A stretch of 9,618 nucleotides of DNA from an uncultured Clostridia bacterium (GTDB taxonomy: Bacteria; Bacillota; Clostridia; Oscillospirales; Ruminococcaceae), in assembly GCA_945947715.1 (NCBI GenBank), contig CAMEYZ010000066.1, forward strand, positions 1-9,618. Reading direction: 5' to 3'. Below, one piece after another: positions 5,095-9,618 of the stretch. Both the position numbers and the translations under genes were made by a program. The stretch's first letter is position 1; each line of letters starts with the position of its first letter. The notes below the pieces were generated by a model, which was not told where the DNA came from, ran no database searches, and saw only the letters and a program-made list of their open reading frames with translations.

Positions 5095-7331
5095 TATATA
5101 TCACCAAAATCAAAATCGTCCAGCTCGTCGATAGCCTGCTTTTCCTCTTCGGATATCTCAGCGGTCATAAACTCCGCAGCAGCTTCCTTTGACAGCCCTA
5201 ATACCTCGCCGATATTCTCCGCAATGTCCGATTTTTCACCGGGAGAAAACTCGGAAAATGTCCTTCTCAGACAGACAAGCACCGGCTTGAACTCTTCCTC
5301 GTCAAGCTCCGCGATAAACTCGCAAAGCTTCTCCCAGACGCTAAGGCGGCTGATTAGGGAACGGCGGTTTTTCCGGGACAGCCCCTCGAACCACAGTGCT
5401 CCGTCCCCGGGAGGAGTGCCCTTTGAAAGTCTTCTGTTGATAAGCTCCGAAAGCTTTTCCGAGGAAATTTTCCCTCTCTCCATGAGCACTGCGCAGGCAA
5501 ACCCCGATATCAGCGGATTTGCCGTATCACTATCTGCAAGGTCGGTAACTGCTGTGATAAAGCGTTCCTCATCGAGAAAATCGTGGGAAAGGCAGGCGTT
5601 GTTCACTGCTGATATTGCTGTCACAAGCTCCTCTGCAGCCGCCTTGTCGCAGACCGACGCAATAGCTATTCCCAGACAGAATCTGAGGAAAAGCTGCTGC
5701 ATCAGCGGCTTTGCATGCTCAGCGTCCAGCCGCCTGATATTTCCGAAGCGGACTATCTCCGAAAGAGTTACTATCGCTTTTCCGCTATCCGGCCGCGACG
5801 AGCAATCCGCAGCCTGTCCCTGAACAGCGGAGGCGGCAGTCTTAACACAGTCGGGAAGTCCGCAGAGAAATGCGTCCGATAAGGTACCGGCTGTCTCGGA
5901 CAGGCTCTCCGCTTTCAATAGCCGTGAATTTAGAGAAAAGCTTGCCGCTTGCTCCACCGTATCACCATTCAGCGAAGCCTCCACTATTTCTATCTCCGTT
6001 TCGGGCGACCATTGGAGCTTCCACCGCTCTGCCCAGGTGGCATTGTCCTGAACACGGCTCTGGGTCTCGGCAAAATGCACTCCGCAGATGCTCAGCCTAT
6101 GCAGGAAAAAGGAACGGTTCAGGTCAAGAAATGCGGACTTCTCCGTTTTCACCCGAAGATTTTCACGCAGGTCAAGCTCCAGCTCCTCTCCCGACGCTTT
6201 TCTGTACCGTTCCAGCTTAAGCTCCTTAAGCTGTCTGATAAAATCCTCCTGAACAGAGGTGCAGACTGTTCCCTCGGGCAGTGAGCCTATCTTCACGCCT
6301 ATCTCCGTGTCAGCACAGGCAAGGGATATCTCGCCGAAGCTGCCGTGTCCCAGACAGGTCACAGCTGCGTCACGCAGGTCAGACATGGCGGGCATTTTCC
6401 CCCCGCGCATGGCCGCAAGAGTCTCCGCAAGCCTCAGCGCCTCAATGACCTCCGCCGAGGAAGCTGTATAGCCGTTTTCACGCTGATATGCCGCTATCTT
6501 GGAAAGATACTCCGCCGCAGTATCGTCAAGACTTCCCTTCAAGCGGTTTTTCCAAAGCAGCTCATAAGATGCGGGAGCCTTGCTTCCTGCACCATAGCCC
6601 GAACGTGAGGACAGCCTGAAATAAGAATAGGGCATGAGCGTGGCCTTGCACTTTACCGAAGGAAGCTTGTCGGTAAGCCTTTTATCCTCGTCCGAAAAGG
6701 GGACGTTTTTCAGCCCGTATGTATGAAATGCGCCAGTTATTACTGCAATATTGTCCCCATATTCACTTTGAGCCTCCGCTATACGCTTCCGCATATAGGC
6801 TTCCCGGAGAATATCGTCATTTTCGGAAAATTCACGAAGAGACCTTCCGTATTCCTCTGCCGCCCGGATAAAATCATCATAGCTTTGACTATGCTCGAAG
6901 GTGTATTCCCAGAAGGTGTCGTTATCCTGCCCCGTAACTTGGGACATTCTTTCATAAACGGAGACCTCGCGAGGCTTATCGTCGGAGCTGTCCGCCTTGT
7001 CCCTGTCCTTATCCTTTTGTGCAAGAAAGCAGAAGGACGGCAGGTCGCAGAAACGCACAGGTACGCCATTTCTCACCGCCCACAGCATTGCTCTGTATTC
7101 GGGAGAAAACTCTGCAAAGGGCCACATAACAGTCCTGACAGGCGCTTCCTCAGTATATGCGAGAATGGCGGCGGGCATGTGAGAATCTATGCCGCAAAGG
7201 GGTTTTATAAGCTCGTCCAGATCGGAGGGACCCTCTATCAGCAGGATATTGGGCTTTACCCTGTCGAGAAACTCCGTGACATAATACGCGCAGGCAGGCG
7301 AAAAATGCCTTACGCCGAAATATTCCGCCAT
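5094..7331 (-). CDS. DUF5682 family protein with TraB/ChaN/Tiki-like N-terminal motifs
   Basis: A 745-residue cytoplasmic protein. Its N-terminal ~210 residues show GVRH (6-9), Glu33 in LIEGPSD (31-37), WPFAEFSPEYR (70-80), GVPVRFCDLP (89-98, Asp96), a basic helix YMRKRIAEA (179-187) and TGAFHTYGL (199-207, a second GxxH). That order of GxxH, E, D, basic helix and GxxH is the pattern of the TraB/ChaN/Tiki superfamily, some members of which are metal-dependent hydrolases. The middle holds a segment I recall as conserved in DUF5682, TWAERWKLQWSPE (432-444) and NGDTVEQAA (455-463). The rest is helical, ending in an acidic tail (727-745). The function is not known; a MoxR/VWA-controlled hydrolase is my inference. 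I chose the ATG at 7331, not the GTG at 7352, because AGGA (7339-7342) lies 7 bases before it and GVRH then falls at the very N-terminus. It overlaps the MoxR stop by one base. Confidence 0.88.
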   Translation of the reverse strand: MAEYFGVRHFSPACAYYVTEFLDRVKPNILLIEGPSDLDELIKPLCGIDSHMPAAILAYTEEAPVRTVMWPFAEFSPEYRAMLWAVRNGVPVRFCDLPSFCFLAQKDKDRDKADSSDDKPREVSVYERMSQVTGQDNDTFWEYTFEHSQSYDDFIRAAEEYGRSLREFSENDDILREAYMRKRIAEAQSEYGDNIAVITGAFHTYGLKNVPFSDEDKRLTDKLPSVKCKATLMPYSYFRLSSRSGYGAGSKAPASYELLWKNRLKGSLDDTAAEYLSKIAAYQRENGYTASSAEVIEALRLAETLAAMRGGKMPAMSDLRDAAVTCLGHGSFGEISLACADTEIGVKIGSLPEGTVCTSVQEDFIRQLKELKLERYRKASGEELELDLRENLRVKTEKSAFLDLNRSFFLHRLSICGVHFAETQSRVQDNATWAERWKLQWSPETEIEIVEASLNGDTVEQAASFSLNSRLLKAESLSETAGTLSDAFLCGLPDCVKTAASAVQGQAADCSSRPDSGKAIVTLSEIVRFGNIRRLDAEHAKPLMQQLFLRFCLGIAIASVCDKAAAEELVTAISAVNNACLSHDFLDEERFITAVTDLADSDTANPLISGFACAVLMERGKISSEKLSELINRRLSKGTPPGDGALWFEGLSRKNRRSLISRLSVWEKLCEFIAELDEEEFKPVLVCLRRTFSEFSPGEKSDIAENIGEVLGLSKEAAAEFMTAEISEEEKQAIDELDDFDFGDI

Positions 7332-8413
7332 TATGCGTTCCTCTCTCTGCACTCGGCGTAGAGGTTCGCATACTCCTTGCCCCGTTTTCTCATGACGTTT
7401 TCAAGATATTCGGTCCATGCCGCCTTGTCCTTTGCTTCGTCCTTCACGATAGCTCCCTGCAGCGCGGAGGCAAGGTCTGAATCGGTGACCTTCCCATTTC
7501 CGAAGCTTCCCGCCAGAGCCATGCTGTTGACCAGAAGGGATATAGCCTCTGCGGCGGAAAGCACGCCTGTGGTGGGCTTTAGCTTTATCTGTCCGTCGAG
7601 TGTCTGACCGTTTCGCAGCTCGCGGAAAATGGTGACTACACGCTCAAAGGCGCTGTCATCGGGAAGGGCTGAATTAAGCTTGAAGCTATCTGACATCTGC
7701 GAAACACGGGTCTTGACAATATCTATCTCAGTCTGCATATCCGCAGGCGCGGGGAGGACTACTATATTAAATCGTCTTTTCAGCGCGGAGGACATCTCGT
7801 TTACGCCCTTATCGCGGGTGTTTGCGGTGGCAATGACGGAAAATCCCTTTCTTGCAGGAATTTCCTCAGAAAGCTCGGGGATAGATATCCTCTTTTCCGA
7901 TAAAATTGAGATGAGCGCGTCCTGTACCTCGCTGGCACAGCGGGATATTTCCTCGATGCGGGCGATAGTTCCCGTTTCCATTGCGGTATAGACAGGACTT
8001 TTCACCAGCGACTCAAAGGAGGGACCCTGTGCAAGGAGCATGGCATAATTCCAGGAATAGCGAATTTGCTCCTCGGTGGTGCCTGCGGTGCCCTGGATAA
8101 CTCGTGAGGAATTTCCGTTTATCGCAGCGGTAAGATGCTCGGAAAGCCATGACTTGGCAGTTCCAGGCTCGCCGATAAGCAGCAGTGCGCGGTCGGTGAC
8201 CAGTGTGGCAATGCATATCTCCACAAGCCGCCTGTCACCCATATATTTGGGAGTGATGACCTTATTCCCCGATTTTCCGCCCATTATATAGGTAAGCACC
8301 GACTTCGGAGACATTCTCCAGCCGTCTGGGACGGGGTTTGTTTCGTTTTCGATAAGAGCTTCAAGCTCCTCTTTGTAAAGCTCCTCTGCGGGGAGACGCT
8401 GTATTTCTGACAT
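7331..8413 (-). CDS. MoxR-family AAA+ ATPase
   Basis: A 360-residue ATPase of the MoxR clade of AAA+ proteins, which form hexameric rings that remodel or activate client complexes. Walker A is GEPGTAKSW (81-89, Lys87/Ser88). The Walker B region reads ARIEEISRC (151-159), with Glu-Glu where most MoxR proteins have Asp-Glu. LISILSEKRISIPEL (167-181) is the MoxR beta-hairpin segment. Sensor 1 is in IATANTRDKGVNEMSSALKRRFN (residues 194-216, Asn198), followed by arginine-finger candidates Arg213 and Arg214. The C-terminal helical lid follows, with KPTTGVLSAAEA (279-290) at sensor 2. ATG at 8413 is preferred over the in-frame TTG at 8419 because GAAAGGA (8423-8429) leaves 9 bases to the ATG and only 3 to the TTG. 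The stop codon overlaps the DUF5682 start, and the HEAT-like gene ends 17 bases upstream. Confidence 0.94.
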   Translation of the reverse strand: MSEIQRLPAEELYKEELEALIENETNPVPDGWRMSPKSVLTYIMGGKSGNKVITPKYMGDRRLVEICIATLVTDRALLLIGEPGTAKSWLSEHLTAAINGNSSRVIQGTAGTTEEQIRYSWNYAMLLAQGPSFESLVKSPVYTAMETGTIARIEEISRCASEVQDALISILSEKRISIPELSEEIPARKGFSVIATANTRDKGVNEMSSALKRRFNIVVLPAPADMQTEIDIVKTRVSQMSDSFKLNSALPDDSAFERVVTIFRELRNGQTLDGQIKLKPTTGVLSAAEAISLLVNSMALAGSFGNGKVTDSDLASALQGAIVKDEAKDKAAWTEYLENVMRKRGKEYANLYAECRERNA

Positions 8414-8422
8414 GGTCAATTA

Positions 8423-8429
8423 TCCTTTC
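8423..8429 (-). promoter_or_regulatory. Ribosome binding site deciding the MoxR start
   Basis: GAAAGGA on the minus strand lies in the 17-base gap after the HEAT-like gene. Spacing is 9 bases to the ATG at 8413 but only 3 to the TTG at 8419, which selects the ATG. No promoter or terminator fits in so short a gap, so the two genes share a transcript. Confidence 0.7.
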
Positions 8430-8430
8430 G

Positions 8431-9618
8431 TTATTTTTTTCTTTCCAGATATTCCTTTATATACCATATCTGTCGGTCCAATACGGAATCGCTTACCTTC
8501 CCCTTCATAGCAGGCAGCTTTTCCAGAAGCTCGTTCATTTCTCTAAGCTTCTCGCTGTCCGGAATAGGAAGCTTTGCCATAATATGTACGGGGAAGGGAT
8601 AGGAATTCTTGCCGTTATCAATGGCATTCATTACCCATTTTGTGAATAATCCATTGCATTTATAAGAATCATCGCTGTTGCAGTATTCCACAATTATTCT
8701 TTCTGCGTAAGTATCCGGACTTTTTGACATAGCAAATACTGCATAATCAACAGCAGCGCTCCGTAAGCGTTCAAAGTCGCTTTTTCTGCATTTTTCAAGC
8801 AGATATAGGATCACCCGTGCTGCCCAGGAATTTGCGAACTCACTGGGATTATCGTTCTTATAAAACAGAAGGTCCAATAACGACTGCGGAAGCTCATCAC
8901 AGAACGGCACAGCTGGATATCTTCCGTATAACGCTGCAGCTCGCCAGTCAAGGCAGTATTTATCCAAAACGGAGCTATAATATACCCCTCCAAGAATAAA
9001 CAGTGCATCTGTTATGTTTTCATATACTGCATTTCCCATATTTCCGACTGCATTTTCGGCGTCCTCGATAAGCTGCAGAAAGAACTCTGCTCTGAAAAAT
9101 ACAGAATTATCGGCGGAATAGAGTCTGTGGATAAGCGCTCTGAACTCGGGAGTATCATGCTCACGTAGATTCAAAATGAGCATCACATTCAACATTGAGT
9201 TGTCCGGATTTTTTGACATTCGCAGAAAGCCCTCGTCTGCGAATGGCTTGTTTGAAAGCAGCTCCGCATATTGCTTAATACTCTTTCCGCTGTCACTGCA
9301 AAGGATGCTGTCTTTAGTGAAATCACTTTTTATCAGACTGACCACAAAATCAGTTGCTGTTTTTCCGCAGGCCTTTGCAATATGCACATCGCAGGACGGC
9401 TTATACTTTTCCAGAAGCTTAGCCATGACCTCCTCCGCTTCGGGACAGTCTATCCCCACAAGTGTATCGAGAGCGGCATTTTTGAGCTTGCCCTTCTGTG
9501 TTTTGTAAAGCTGTGAAAGTATCGGAGCATTAGCCTTATCAAGTCCGAGAGCTTCAACAGCGGATATTCTGACATTCTGCTCCGCACTCTCATTTTCTGC
9601 AATGGAGAGATACCACTC
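8431..9618 (-). CDS. HEAT-like alpha-solenoid protein, 5' end outside window
   Basis: An open leftward reading frame covers 395 codons from the right edge to a TAA at 8431-8433. No stop interrupts it up to the window end, so the start lies beyond 9618. The GTG at 9457-9459 is internal. The visible N-terminal part (about residues 1-75) shows regular helix-turn-helix units of HEAT type, such as NVRISAVEALGLDKANAPIL and KLKNAALDTLVGIDCPEAEEV. The remainder is strongly helical, rich in Leu, Ala and acidic residues, and has no catalytic motif I recognise. There is no signal peptide or membrane segment in the visible part. Genes beside DUF5682-MoxR-VWA trios can encode repeat proteins of this sort (for example DUF5691), but I cannot place this one in a named family. 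A scaffold or target adaptor is inferred. Its sampled base composition is more AT-rich than the genes downstream. Confidence 0.75.
   Translation of the reverse strand, partial: EWYLSIAENESAEQNVRISAVEALGLDKANAPILSQLYKTQKGKLKNAALDTLVGIDCPEAEEVMAKLLEKYKPSCDVHIAKACGKTATDFVVSLIKSDFTKDSILCSDSGKSIKQYAELLSNKPFADEGFLRMSKNPDNSMLNVMLILNLREHDTPEFRALIHRLYSADNSVFFRAEFFLQLIEDAENAVGNMGNAVYENITDALFILGGVYYSSVLDKYCLDWRAAALYGRYPAVPFCDELPQSLLDLLFYKNDNPSEFANSWAARVILYLLEKCRKSDFERLRSAAVDYAVFAMSKSPDTYAERIIVEYCNSDDSYKCNGLFTKWVMNAIDNGKNSYPFPVHIMAKLPIPDSEKLREMNELLEKLPAMKGKVSDSVLDRQIWYIKEYLERKK

Noticed and set aside
7332..7352. GTG at 7352 as the start of the DUF5682 gene
   Set aside because: It would add seven residues inside the MoxR gene and place AGGA within the coding region. 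The ATG at 7331 has proper spacing and puts GVRH at the N-terminus as in relatives I recall.
5224..7361. Several rightward open frames (up to 212 residues) opposite the DUF5682 gene
   Set aside because: All are antisense to the long conserved DUF5682 frame and are Ser/Pro/Arg-rich, as expected of shadows in this GC range. None has family motifs.
8431..9459. GTG at 9457-9459 as the start of the HEAT-like gene
   Set aside because: The frame continues without a stop to the window edge, and the upstream 53 codons encode the same HEAT-like repeats, so the true start is outside the window.
1..9618. CRISPR arrays, tRNA or rRNA genes, transposases, phage genes
   Set aside because: I saw no spaced direct-repeat series, cloverleaf, rRNA-like segment, transposase or phage protein. 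Apart from the 57-433 spacer the window is densely filled with ordinary genes.

Overview
The window looks like a chromosomal segment of an anaerobic Gram-positive bacterium of the class Clostridia, probably a Ruminococcus/Oscillospiraceae relative. This is inferred from the protein style (DUF2156, DJ-1 and a Gram-positive type MltG), strong purine-rich ribosome binding sites, consensus sigma-A promoters in AT-rich spacers, and GC of about 50% in genes. I ran no database search.

Layout. (1) Bases 1-56 are the start of a leftward gene whose N-terminus resembles sialate O-acetylesterases. (2) Bases 57-433 are a divergent intergenic region. It holds a leftward promoter (95-123), a small hairpin flanked by exact 10-bp direct repeats (158-208), a rightward promoter (329-357) and a short leader hairpin (380-397). 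(3) Bases 434-3879 are a compact rightward four-gene operon: a DUF2156 acyltransferase-like protein, a DJ-1/PfpI protein, 5-formyltetrahydrofolate cyclo-ligase, and the endolytic murein transglycosylase MltG. (4) Bases 3885-3937 carry a perfect 15-bp hairpin with A/T tracts on both sides, a shared bidirectional terminator. (5) Bases 3937-9618 are a leftward operon entering from beyond the right edge. In transcription order it encodes a HEAT-like alpha-solenoid protein (5' end missing), a MoxR-type AAA+ ATPase, a 745-residue DUF5682 protein and a VWA (MIDAS) protein.

The rightward operon is housekeeping in flavour: folate salvage, thiol/aldehyde stress, and termination of glycan-strand growth in the cell wall.

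The leftward operon is the interesting part. A MoxR ATPase next to a VWA protein is a known chaperone-like pairing (RavA-ViaA, NorQ-NorD, CoxD-CoxE). Here it is translationally coupled to DUF5682. The first 210 residues of that protein carry GxxH, E, D and GxxH motifs in the order seen in the TraB/ChaN/Tiki superfamily of metal-dependent proteins. My inference is that the ATPase and VWA protein remodel or gate a DUF5682 enzyme, with the solenoid protein as scaffold or target adaptor. The component families are known by name, but the biochemical role is, to my knowledge, unassigned.
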